Below are positions 1-8,003 of a DNA stretch of 64,000 nucleotides, piece after piece. The notes under the pieces were generated by a model that worked only from the letters and a program-made list of their open reading frames with translations, was not told the origin of the DNA and did not search any database. The stretch is from Myxococcota bacterium (GTDB taxonomy: Bacteria; Myxococcota; XYA12-FULL-58-9; JALHOP01). The stretch covers positions 372,001 to 436,000 of the forward strand of contig JALHOP010000001.1 of NCBI GenBank assembly GCA_022842935.1, given 5' to 3'. The number at the start of each line of letters is the position of its first letter. Positions within the stretch are counted from its first letter, which is position 1. The position numbers and the translations under genes are program-made.

Positions 1-1
1 C

Positions 2-364
2 GACTCGCAAACCTATCCCATCCCCGGGCTGTCCTTGCTTTACCCGACGCGTGGAAACTTCATCGCCGTGATTGGCGACCTCGGTGTCCCCGGCCTCACG
101 CGCACGGTGAAGCGAGCGATGCAGGAGGCGACACGCATCGACGTGCGCTCCATGAATGGACCCGCGCTGGTCGAGGGCATCGACTGGTCGGACCACAAGA
201 GCTACCGCGCTCAGGGATATCCCGCTGTCATGGTCACCGACACCGCGTTCTTCCGGAACCCGCGCTACCACACCGCCGACGACAAAGCCGACATGCTCGA
301 CTACGCGGGTATGGCCGAGGTGGTTTCGGGCGTCGCTGCGGCCGTGCGAGAGCTCGCGCGATAG
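2..364 (+). CDS. M28-family zinc aminopeptidase, C-terminal part (cut by window edge)
   Basis: The frame is open from base 2 and ends at TAG 364, giving about 120 residues of the C-terminus; the start lies outside the window. The text WSDHKSY, then GYPAVMVTDTAFFRNPRYHT and a closing DxxDxLDY-type stretch, is the usual end of M28 (aminopeptidase Y/S-like) catalytic domains, where the final His of RNPxYHT is a zinc ligand. The family removes N-terminal residues from peptides, usually in the periplasm or outside the cell. Signal peptide and the other zinc ligands cannot be seen here. The next genes lie on the opposite strand, so it ends its transcription unit. Confidence 0.8.
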   Translation, partial: DSQTYPIPGLSLLYPTRGNFIAVIGDLGVPGLTRTVKRAMQEATRIDVRSMNGPALVEGIDWSDHKSYRAQGYPAVMVTDTAFFRNPRYHTADDKADMLDYAGMAEVVSGVAAAVRELAR

Positions 365-392
365 TCCTGGGTGATGGTCCGCTAAAGCGACT

Positions 393-611
393 CTACGTGT
401 CTTCGCCAATGCTGCCGAGGTCGTCGACTTGGTAGACCTCGATGTGGCCGCATTTCTCGCAGACGAACTTGCGCAGCTCCACGCCGCCGAATGCGCGGTG
501 ATAGGTCTCGTCCTTCCAGTTGTGACGGGCGCGCGTCTCGATAGGAGACTGCGGCTGCATGTAGGCCGCGCACTTGGGGCAGACCTGCAAGTGCTTCTGC
601 GGCTTCTTCAT
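393..611 (-). CDS. Small zinc-ribbon-like protein, function unknown
   Basis: This is a 72-residue protein with two CxxC pairs, CPKC near residue 11 and CEKC near residue 51, about 37 residues apart. That spacing suggests one zinc ribbon formed by the two knuckles. The start ATG at 611 lies 5 bp after the yggX stop on the same strand, so the two are almost certainly co-transcribed. The reading frame stays open upstream through yggX, but only this start gives a compact protein. It has no signal peptide and should be cytoplasmic. Linkage to an iron-handling protein could hint at metal or redox biology, but I recognise no named family. Confidence 0.6.
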   Translation of the reverse strand: MKKPQKHLQVCPKCAAYMQPQSPIETRARHNWKDETYHRAFGGVELRKFVCEKCGHIEVYQVDDLGSIGEDT

Positions 612-616
612 GGCGC

Positions 617-886
617 TCACGACGGTGGGACGAAGCCTTCCGGGGGACGCACACCGCCGCCAAAGAAGAACTTCTCCATCTGCTCGCGCAGCACTTGCTG
701 ACCCTGCACCTCGGATGGGTTCAAGCGCATCTCGTTGATGACCATGGTCGAGTGCTTGAGCCATTGTTTCCAGGCTTCGGCCGAGATGGTTTCGTAGATG
801 CGTTTGCCGAGCTCGCCCTTGACCGGGGCGTATTCGAGCCCCGGCAGGTCTTTTCCGAGCTTTGCGCAATGAACCGTGCGCCCCAT
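617..886 (-). CDS. yggX: Probable Fe(2+)-trafficking / oxidative-damage protection protein YggX
   Basis: The 89-residue product matches the YggX pattern: MGRTVHC with the conserved early cysteine (Cys7), then PGELGKRIY-like KGELGKRIYETIS, EAWKQWLKHSTMVINEMRLN, and a C-terminal LxEQMEKFFFGG. YggX is a small cytoplasmic protein linked to protection of Fe-S clusters from superoxide and to iron handling. Length is right for the family (about 90 aa). The ATG at 886 is chosen because homologues start two residues before the RT of MxRTxxC. It is followed by the zinc-ribbon gene 5 bp downstream and is divergent from the HAD gene at 983, with a 96-bp shared upstream region. Confidence 0.9.
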   Translation of the reverse strand: MGRTVHCAKLGKDLPGLEYAPVKGELGKRIYETISAEAWKQWLKHSTMVINEMRLNPSEVQGQQVLREQMEKFFFGGGVRPPEGFVPPS

Positions 887-982
887 GAAGGCCTCCAGAG
901 GCGCGGAACTAACACACGGCGCGCACAAGCGGAAGCCATCCGCCCTTGCGAACCGCGAGGCTGACTGGTAGCTCCCGGCGCA

Positions 983-1720
983 ATGTCGAGTGTTGCCAAG
1001 CGCCCCCCAAAAAAGGCGGACGGCCCCAAGGTTCTCGAGCCTACCCTCGTCGCGCCGCGCCGCGCAGCTGCCTTCTATGACCTCGAAGGCACTTTGTGCT
1101 CGACCAACATCGTCCACACCTACGGCTACTTCGCGCGTAACCAGCCGACCTTCCTGAAGAGCTTCGTAAAGACAGCGTCGACGCTGGCCCAGGTTCCGTT
1201 CTTTGCGATCGCCGATAGCTACTCGCGCAAGCTCTTCAACGAGCTGTTCTACCGACGCTACAAGGGCGAGAGCGAAGATCGCTTGAAGCTCATGGCCGAA
1301 GAGATGTTCGAGACCGTTGTGAAGCCCGGCATCTACGAGCAGTCCTACGCCATGGTCCGTCAGTCACGCGCAGCTGGCTACGTGCAGGTGCTCGTAACAG
1401 GCGCCCTCGACCTTTTGGCTGAGCCGGTAGCACGCCATCTCGGTATGGACGTGTTCGTCGCCAACGAGCTCGAGTACGTCGACGGGTACTGCACGGGAAA
1501 GATCAAGCAGCCGCTCCTGGCCGGCGCGACCAAGGCGACCTGGATGCGCCAATACGCGGCGGAGAACGGCTTCGATCTCGAGCAGTGCCTCGCGTTCTCC
1601 GACTCGATGAGCGACCTTCCGATGCTCACGGTGGTCGGCAAGCCCTCTGTCATCAATCCCGACTTTCGCCTGAAGCAGCTGGCGCGCCAGTTCGATTGGC
1701 CGGTCCTGTCCTTCGCTTAG
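983..1720 (+). CDS. HAD superfamily IB phosphatase
   Basis: A 245-residue hydrolase of the HAD-IB type, related to phosphoserine phosphatase. Motif I is FYDLEGTL, with the nucleophile Asp33 but Glu35 where phosphatases normally carry a second Asp. Motif II is the Thr of LVTGALD, motif III a Lys in the KATWM region, and motif IV FSDSMSDLPML, which closes the magnesium site. The mid-segment with EEMFETVVKPGIYEQSY fits the helical C1 cap. HAD-IB members dephosphorylate small molecules, and some sit beside lipid acyltransferases; none is next door here. About 30 N-terminal residues, rich in Lys and Pro, precede the fold. The substrate cannot be called. Confidence 0.8.
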   Translation: MSSVAKRPPKKADGPKVLEPTLVAPRRAAAFYDLEGTLCSTNIVHTYGYFARNQPTFLKSFVKTASTLAQVPFFAIADSYSRKLFNELFYRRYKGESEDRLKLMAEEMFETVVKPGIYEQSYAMVRQSRAAGYVQVLVTGALDLLAEPVARHLGMDVFVANELEYVDGYCTGKIKQPLLAGATKATWMRQYAAENGFDLEQCLAFSDSMSDLPMLTVVGKPSVINPDFRLKQLARQFDWPVLSFA

Positions 1721-1785
1721 CGTACATCGCTTGTGAAGAGCGCCGTCGCTTGGGGTCTCATGAACGATGGGCGCTGGGACCGGTT

Positions 1786-2898
1786 TCACGACGGAGGCAC
1801 AAGCGGCGGGGGCCGCATCGGTAGCTCGTCGACCCCGGAGAACTTCGCTGGGAACGCGACGCTCGGCACCGGTGTGCCGTCGCGGTCCAGGGTGCGAACC
1901 AGCCCGCGCGCCACGACCTGCGGGTCCGCAAAAGCAGCCGCGAGGTCGTTGATGGGGCCAGCCGGTACGCCGCGTTGCTCGAGCGCCGCCAAGACCTCTA
2001 CCGTGTCCCATGTGGCGAAGGCTTGGCTCAATGACGCCTCGAGAGTGGCCCGATGTTCTACGCGCGAGCGGTTGTTTCCGTACCGTGGGTCACGCGCGAG
2101 CTCAGGGGTCGCGACCACGTCGCACAACGCGGCGAACTGTCCGTCGTTACCGACCGCGAGCATAATCCGCCCGTCACGGGTCGCGAAGTCCCGGTAGGGC
2201 ACGATGTTGGGGTGCGCGTTCCCCGTGCGTGTCGGCACATTGCCGCTGACCAGGTAGTTCATGCCTTGGTTTGCGAGCACCGCCATCTGGCTGTCCAAGA
2301 GGGCGAGGTCGATATGCTGGCCATGACCGGTAAGATCTCGCTGTCGCAGTGCCGCAAGAATCGACACCACGGCATACATGCCAGTGAACAGGTCGGAGAC
2401 AGCTACCCCGACCTTCATGGGCTCTCGGTCACCAGTGATGCTCATGAGACCGCTCATCGCCTGGATGAGCAGATCATAGCCCGCGCGGCGCGCGTAGGGG
2501 CCGGTCTGGCCGAATCCCGTGATCGAACAGTAGACGAGCCTTGGATTCAGCGCGCGCAGGCTCGGATAGTCCAGGCCGTGCCTCGCGAGCGTGCCGACCT
2601 TGAAGTTTTCGACGAAGACATCGGAGCCAGCGGCGAGGTCGCGGAGCGCCTGGGCTCCTTCTGGCTTGGTAAAGTCAGCCGCCATTGCGGACTTGTTGCG
2701 GTTCGCACAAAGAAAGTAGGCCGCGTCTCCCGAGCCATCGTTGACGAACGGTGGGCCCCAAGAGCGCGTCTCGTCGGGGCGACCCGGCTGTTCCACCTTG
2801 ATGACCTCGGCGCCCAGGTCGCCCAGCATCTGTGTCGCCCAGGGGCCGGCGAGCACCCGAGAGAGGTCCAAGACACGTATGCCAGAAAGTGGGCTCAT
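1786..2898 (-). CDS. Family III CoA-transferase (CaiB/BaiF type)
   Basis: A complete 370-residue member of the CaiB/BaiF family: it opens MSPLSGIRVLDLSRVLAGPW, then LGDLGAEVIKVEQPG and the FxxxNRNKxS block, all standard for formyl-CoA:oxalate- or acyl-CoA transferase relatives. The catalytic Asp expected after the first third is consistent with the QTGPYARRAGYDLLIQA stretch (GYD). The family moves CoA between carboxylic acids in the cytoplasm; the acyl substrate is not predictable. The ATG at 2898 has a GAGGG ribosome site five bases upstream. It begins 18 bp after the cellulose-synthase fusion gene on the same strand and may be read through from it, with no obvious functional link. Confidence 0.88.
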   Translation of the reverse strand: MSPLSGIRVLDLSRVLAGPWATQMLGDLGAEVIKVEQPGRPDETRSWGPPFVNDGSGDAAYFLCANRNKSAMAADFTKPEGAQALRDLAAGSDVFVENFKVGTLARHGLDYPSLRALNPRLVYCSITGFGQTGPYARRAGYDLLIQAMSGLMSITGDREPMKVGVAVSDLFTGMYAVVSILAALRQRDLTGHGQHIDLALLDSQMAVLANQGMNYLVSGNVPTRTGNAHPNIVPYRDFATRDGRIMLAVGNDGQFAALCDVVATPELARDPRYGNNRSRVEHRATLEASLSQAFATWDTVEVLAALEQRGVPAGPINDLAAAFADPQVVARGLVRTLDRDGTPVPSVAFPAKFSGVDELPMRPPPLVPPS

Positions 2899-2916
2899 GG
2901 GGTCCCTCGAAGTCAG

Positions 2917-5900
2917 CTAGTAGGCGTAGACGAGCCGTGTCGACAAGCCGACACGCGTGTAGACGTTCGACGTGCGCGTCAGGTCGGCCTCGCTTTCCCA
3001 CGTGAGCTTGGGCAAGATCTCATAGGAGTAGTGGATGCCGCCGCCGCCGCCGAAGCGGACACCTCCCGGCGTTGTCCCTGCCTTCTGGTATTGCAGTGCC
3101 GGGCCGGCGAACAGTCGCAGCTCATGAGCGGCGGTACGGACGCTCAAGCTCGCAGTGAGCGCGTTTGACCAGAAGAGATCGGGGCTGAAGTATCCATCGC
3201 CGAGTGGGCCGTCGAACGCCCCGTGATCGGTGCCGTAGTGGGTGAGGTAGGTCGTGGCGCCCAGGCCGAAGCGCGTCGTGCTGTCGGCGACGGCGAACCA
3301 CTGGGCGCCGCCTTCGGCTCCCAGCTGGAGATTCGAGCTGTCGCTGTTGGCGGTGATGAAGCCAAGGTGCGGAGCCACCCACGCGTGGAGGCGATCGTGT
3401 TCGATCCGCGCTTCCACGCGGGCGAGATGGGAGCGCGCTGCGCCACGACCTTCAGCACCGACGAGCGCAAGGTAGGAGTCGAAACGCAGGGTGCGCTCGA
3501 CACTGGGGCGCAAGAGTAGGTCACCAGCGCGGTGGTCGAAGGACGCGGCGACTTCAAGGCCAGCGTCGGCCAGCGTGTGAAGGTCAATACGAGCGCTCGC
3601 GAGATCGGCCTCGCCGACCAGTACCTCGGCAAAGGCACCGACGACGGCGCCGCTCGCGCGCTCGACCCCGCTCCAGTATGTTTCGCCGCCCGCGCGCAGG
3701 CCGGCGACCACCGTGCCCGCTACCTCGAGTGAGCCGCTCGCGGTCGCGCCGAAGCCATACAGCTCGTAGACCCCCGCCGGTTGGATGAGCGCGGTAACCT
3801 TGCCCGTGACGGCCGGACCATCGCGGCCTTCGAGCTCGTAGTTGAGGCGCGCCACCGTGGCGTCGTTGGGAGCGAGCTTGCGTGCGAGACGAGCTTGCTC
3901 GAGCGCTCGCTGTCGGTCGCCCTGCGCGGCGTAGGCGCGCGCGAGACCGACGCGCGGCCTGACGTCTCGTCCATCCGCTTTGGCGGCTTGATGGTAGAGC
4001 TCCAGCGCTTGGGGCAGGGTGTCTTCGTCACTGGCAAGGAGGCCCGCGTACGCAATGCGGGACTCTCGGTCGCCTGCCTTCGTTAGCCTCTCGTATTCGT
4101 CGAGCGCTTGCTTGCGGGTGCCGGCGCGGCGGGCCAATAGACCTGCATAGGCGCGTCTCGTCTTCGCATCTTCGGGCCGCATCCGGACTAGCTCAGAGTA
4201 CGTCGCGATCGCCTTGTCGTGATACTTGCCGTCCCGCGCGTAGAGCTCGGCGAGCGTGCGGCCGGTTTCGTAGTCGTGCCGCTCCTTCCACGTCTTCTCG
4301 TATTCGGGGATAGCGCGCGTCCCTTGGGCTTCGTCCCACAACAAGAGCTTCTGGTAGTCGCGGCGCAGCGTCGCGTCATTCGGTGTCGCGTCGAGCAGTC
4401 GTTCGTATTCGTCGAGCGCAGCCCGGACGTCTTTTTTGTCCTGGGCGAGGAGCTTCGCGAGCTCGAGACGCATCGCTGGGTCGTCCTTCTTCGCGAGTCC
4501 CTGGCGGTAATAGCGGATGGCGTCTTTTCGTCGGTAGCCGTAGCGCGACCACTTGAGGCGTTGCGCTTGCGCGAAGTTTACATCGGTGTCGTCGGGAAAA
4601 CGTGCCAGGTACTTGTCGTATTGCTCGACCGCTTTGTCGTACAGCCCCTGCTGCTCGTAAGCAGTGCCGAGGCTGCGCATGGCGTCCGCGTTGTCGGGGT
4701 TGAGCTCGACCGCCTTCTCGTAGGCCTCGATCGCTGCCTTGAAATTGCCGATCTCCATGTTGGAGCGACCACGCATCATGTACCAGGACTCACGGATGCC
4801 CTCGGCATGTGCGCTCGAGCAGACACCCATGACTAGCAGCGCGGGGAGCAGAGCGCGCGCGATGCCGCGGGTGAGGTGCCAGAACATCGCAAGGTTGCTC
4901 CGGGGTTCGTTCGCGTGCGCCCTCTCCCACGATTTTGGGTGGGCGTAGAGCGCGAGCAGTAGTGCGCGCCGCTCGGCTGCGCCTAGCACGAAGCGAAACC
5001 CGAGACGCAAACGTCCTCCCCCGAGCGGCTGCTCATAGACCCGCTTCGCCGGCAAGATGAGCGGCCCGTCGTACATGTCGAGCGTTAGGTCGGCCTCTGA
5101 CGCCATCGCTAGGACCGCCGCGGAGCGTGTCACTTCGAGGGCGCATCCCGAGAGGCTGACGTCGCGTGTCGCGCCCATCTCGATACCGTCGACGCGCACC
5201 TTGAACGTGCGCCGCAAGCGCTCCTCGACGCGTCGTTGGGGCCGCTCCCAAGCGACCAACAACGCCACTGCGAGGCCCAACAGGTTCACCGTAGCCCACA
5301 CGATGTTGAGCACGTAAGCGTCGCGCTCGATACCGAACGCTGTCATCTCGACGTAACCCTTGACGATGCCAGCGAGTGTCAGCAGCGCGGCAATGATGGT
5401 GAGTAACGAAGAGCTCGCATCGAAGCTCCGCTTCGTCGACACGATTCCCTTTGGAGTCACCTTGAAGCCGAGCGACTTCGGCAAGAAGAGGTCGAACATG
5501 GCGCGAAAAAGTGGGAACGAGACGACGAGCTCGTAGACGACGCCCCAACCAAAGCGCGGCCACCCGGGCAAGAGGGCGGACGAAACCATGGGCAAAAAGA
5601 TGATGGCCGGCATGAGATATGCGAGCAACTCGGGGAGGTCGGCGAAGAGAGGGTGAAGGTGGAAGAAGAGAAAGTAGAGGGGTGTGAGCCAGTAGATGAC
5701 CCGAAAGAGGGGATGCAGAAAGTAGTAGAGCGAGGCGAAGTAGCCTAGGCGCAAGCGAAGCGGCAGTCCGCGATGAAGGATTGGGTTGTCTTTGAAGAAG
5801 ATCTGTAAGCAACCAAGCATCCATCGACGCCGCTGAACCAGGTAGCTCGAGAGATTTTCGGCGGTGAGACCGACCGCGAGGTCTTTGTCGACGAAACGTG

Positions 5901-7902
5901 TGCGCCAGCCCCGGGCGTGCAGGTGCTGGCTGGTATGGATGTCCTCGGTGATCGATAGCAGATTGAACCCGCCGTTCTCGTCGAGTGCCTTCCGGCGAAA
6001 GAGCGCGCCGCTGCCGACGAAGAAGGCGCCACCCCAGCCGTCGCGCCCATTCTGGATGGCGTGGTTGAAGAGATCTTGTTCGTTCGCCACCGTGCCCTCT
6101 AGACGAAACGCGCGCTGAAAAATGTCGTCATTGTAGAAGTGATGTGGCGTTTGTACGACCGCGAGCTTGTCGTCGACGAACCACGACACTGTCTCTTCGA
6201 GGAAGCTCGTGACCGGGATGTGGTCGGTGTCGAACACCAAGACCAGCTCGCCCGAGGTCACCGTCATGGCGTTGTTCAGGTTACCTGCCTTGGCGTGCTT
6301 CTTGGGACCCTTGATGTAGCCGGCCCCGTGCGACGCCGCGAGGGTTCGCACCTCGTCGCGGTGGCTGTCATCGCAGACCCAGATCTTCTTGTTCGCGTAG
6401 CGCATGGCGACGGCCGCGATGAGGGTCTTGTCGAGTATGTCTGTCGACTCGGAGTAGATTGGGATGAGGACATCGACCGATGGCGTGAACGAGGGGACGT
6501 CCGGCCGTGCAGGCTTCTCGCGTGGCCACAGGCCGACTTGCAGCACGAGGAGCACGACGGTGGTGAAACTGTACGCTTCAGCACACCACAACGCGATGCT
6601 GATGATCGGCCCGAAAGTCTCGACGAAGTTGAGGCTGGTCGTGAGTCGCCACACGAGGTAGCGCGCACATAGTGCGAGCCCCGAGACCACGAAAGCGACG
6701 CGCGCCGCGCGGAACCGCTTTCCAAGAAAGAACGACACGAAGGTCGCTAGCACCCAGGCTAGCGGCAAGTGAACGAGAAAGCCCTCCATGTCGAATGGCC
6801 GGAGAAAAGCGAAGAGCTCGTTACCCTGGACGACGCGGTCGAGCGCGAAGGCTCGATCGAACCACAACCAGTTGTGCAGGTAGTAAGGCGTTTCCTTGTT
6901 TTGCAACGCCTTGCCAAAAAGCTGGGCGAGCTTCTCGCGCTCGAGGCGCTCGGCGAAGTCGCGGTCCTCGACCAATGCGAGCGCATGCACCGACGCGTAG
7001 TGGGGGAGCCCTTCGAGCTGCGATAGCGGATGACCGTTCGTGTCGTACCGCTCCACGAGCCTTCCGCTCGTCGCGTAGATTTCCTCGACGTTGTCGAGTA
7101 GCACGCGAGCACTGCGCTCGGCGCGGCCGTGCCACGCCGCGTCGACGGCAAGGCGAAAGAAGAGGGGCACGACGTCATAGCCGAACGTCGCGATTTTGCC
7201 GCCCGGCTTGCTTAGCAGCAGGGTGTTCTTGTTCTTGTCGAGGTAGACGATCTCGGGAGGAAGCTTGGTCCGTTCCTGCAGCCAGTCTAGGAGGGCGTAG
7301 CTCGAGGCCGCGAGCCCCCGCCAGTCGTGCTTCGCGTCGACCTCGGCGAACACTGTGTACGACGCCGGGGCGAGATAGCCGACGTGAATGGTGACGTAGC
7401 GCTCGCGGGATGCCCAGTTCCCCGCCGAGAGATAGGGAACTCCGTTCGCGACGACGACCTCCTGCTTCCAGATGTCGTCGATGAGCGCGAGCGCTTCGCT
7501 GCGATACGTCTTCACCTCGAAGAGCCGTGAAGCGACGATCAGGGCGAGAGCGATGTCGACGTCGGCGTCGCTCGCGGTGTTGTGGTCGACGACTCCGCGA
7601 CCATCGTGTTTCCAGGCGAATAACAGGTCGCGACGGGTCCTTAGGTTTTCCTTCGTCCATCGCCAGATCGACGCGAAGGCCTCTTTGTCGCGCTGCCAGA
7701 CCGCGCGGAGCATGCCGTAGCTCTGCGCCTCGCTGGTCGTAATGCCCCGCTCGTCGAGCTCCACGACGCGTCCATCTTTGACGTAGTCGAACTCGTAGCG
7801 GCTCCAAAGCGCTGAAAGCTCGTCGAGCTGACGCAGATAGCGGTCGCTCGTACGCTCGTCGGCCGGAGCGGCCGCGAGAATCAAGGAAAGCCAGAGGGTC
7901 AC
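2917..7902 (-). CDS. Giant fusion: GH8 endoglucanase - cellulose synthase (BcsA/PilZ) - TPR - BcsC-like outer-membrane barrel
   Basis: One uninterrupted 1661-codon frame with the parts of several bcs genes in order. Residues 1-14 resemble a signal peptide. About 20-350 is glycoside hydrolase family 8, with TSEAQSYGM (general acid Glu58) and SDADVDIAL (112-119). Membrane helices at about 375-460 lead to the GT2 domain: CDDS (510-513), KAGNLNNAM, FDTDH (557-561), QTPHHFYN, FFVGSG, TED (652-654), QRRRW (690-694), then more helices and FKVTPKG. PilZ for c-di-GMP spans about 890-985 with RVEER and DVSLSG. A second signal-peptide-like stretch covers 1006-1033. TPRs follow to about 1330, and the rest is Gly/aromatic-rich beta-barrel ending in RLVYAY. 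Known logic: BcsA makes cellulose, PilZ activates it, BcsC exports, BcsZ trims. No bcsB is adjacent. The start is GTG with a weak ribosome site. Confidence 0.9.
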   Translation of the reverse strand: MTLWLSLILAAAPADERTSDRYLRQLDELSALWSRYEFDYVKDGRVVELDERGITTSEAQSYGMLRAVWQRDKEAFASIWRWTKENLRTRRDLLFAWKHDGRGVVDHNTASDADVDIALALIVASRLFEVKTYRSEALALIDDIWKQEVVVANGVPYLSAGNWASRERYVTIHVGYLAPASYTVFAEVDAKHDWRGLAASSYALLDWLQERTKLPPEIVYLDKNKNTLLLSKPGGKIATFGYDVVPLFFRLAVDAAWHGRAERSARVLLDNVEEIYATSGRLVERYDTNGHPLSQLEGLPHYASVHALALVEDRDFAERLEREKLAQLFGKALQNKETPYYLHNWLWFDRAFALDRVVQGNELFAFLRPFDMEGFLVHLPLAWVLATFVSFFLGKRFRAARVAFVVSGLALCARYLVWRLTTSLNFVETFGPIISIALWCAEAYSFTTVVLLVLQVGLWPREKPARPDVPSFTPSVDVLIPIYSESTDILDKTLIAAVAMRYANKKIWVCDDSHRDEVRTLAASHGAGYIKGPKKHAKAGNLNNAMTVTSGELVLVFDTDHIPVTSFLEETVSWFVDDKLAVVQTPHHFYNDDIFQRAFRLEGTVANEQDLFNHAIQNGRDGWGGAFFVGSGALFRRKALDENGGFNLLSITEDIHTSQHLHARGWRTRFVDKDLAVGLTAENLSSYLVQRRRWMLGCLQIFFKDNPILHRGLPLRLRLGYFASLYYFLHPLFRVIYWLTPLYFLFFHLHPLFADLPELLAYLMPAIIFLPMVSSALLPGWPRFGWGVVYELVVSFPLFRAMFDLFLPKSLGFKVTPKGIVSTKRSFDASSSLLTIIAALLTLAGIVKGYVEMTAFGIERDAYVLNIVWATVNLLGLAVALLVAWERPQRRVEERLRRTFKVRVDGIEMGATRDVSLSGCALEVTRSAAVLAMASEADLTLDMYDGPLILPAKRVYEQPLGGGRLRLGFRFVLGAAERRALLLALYAHPKSWERAHANEPRSNLAMFWHLTRGIARALLPALLVMGVCSSAHAEGIRESWYMMRGRSNMEIGNFKAAIEAYEKAVELNPDNADAMRSLGTAYEQQGLYDKAVEQYDKYLARFPDDTDVNFAQAQRLKWSRYGYRRKDAIRYYRQGLAKKDDPAMRLELAKLLAQDKKDVRAALDEYERLLDATPNDATLRRDYQKLLLWDEAQGTRAIPEYEKTWKERHDYETGRTLAELYARDGKYHDKAIATYSELVRMRPEDAKTRRAYAGLLARRAGTRKQALDEYERLTKAGDRESRIAYAGLLASDEDTLPQALELYHQAAKADGRDVRPRVGLARAYAAQGDRQRALEQARLARKLAPNDATVARLNYELEGRDGPAVTGKVTALIQPAGVYELYGFGATASGSLEVAGTVVAGLRAGGETYWSGVERASGAVVGAFAEVLVGEADLASARIDLHTLADAGLEVAASFDHRAGDLLLRPSVERTLRFDSYLALVGAEGRGAARSHLARVEARIEHDRLHAWVAPHLGFITANSDSSNLQLGAEGGAQWFAVADSTTRFGLGATTYLTHYGTDHGAFDGPLGDGYFSPDLFWSNALTASLSVRTAAHELRLFAGPALQYQKAGTTPGGVRFGGGGGIHYSYEILPKLTWESEADLTRTSNVYTRVGLSTRLVYAY
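4804..4887 (-). other. Internal signal-peptide-like segment with possible internal translation start inside the cellulose-synthase fusion
   Basis: Codons 1006-1033 of the fusion read as a textbook Sec signal peptide: an in-frame ATG (4885-4887), basic residues (HLTRGIAR), a hydrophobic core (ALLPALLVMGVC) and an AHA site before Glu-Gly. It falls exactly between the PilZ domain and the first TPR, where separate bcsA and bcsC genes would meet. GGAG lies about ten bases upstream of the ATG, so a second, separate TPR-barrel protein could start here. Alternatively the polyprotein may be cut by signal peptidase after residue 1033. Confidence 0.6.
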
Positions 7903-8003
7903 GCTGCCCGGCTTTCAGCACGCCCGCGCAGGGAAGACAACCCGGACCCGGGCTTGTCTAACCCCGTGTTGACTCTGCGCTATGTGGCGGATAGTCCACC
8001 GCC

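Noticed and set aside
1025-1028. Lipoprotein processing of the internal signal peptide of the cellulose-synthase fusion (coordinates are residue numbers)
   Set aside because: The cysteine at residue 1028 follows MGV, which does not fit a lipobox (Gly/Ala/Ser needed before Cys); an AHA signal peptidase I site fits better.
2053-3168. Plus-strand frame of 371 codons across the CoA-transferase and the end of the cellulose-synthase fusion
   Set aside because: It runs antisense through two well-supported genes and across their boundary, with shadow-like composition.
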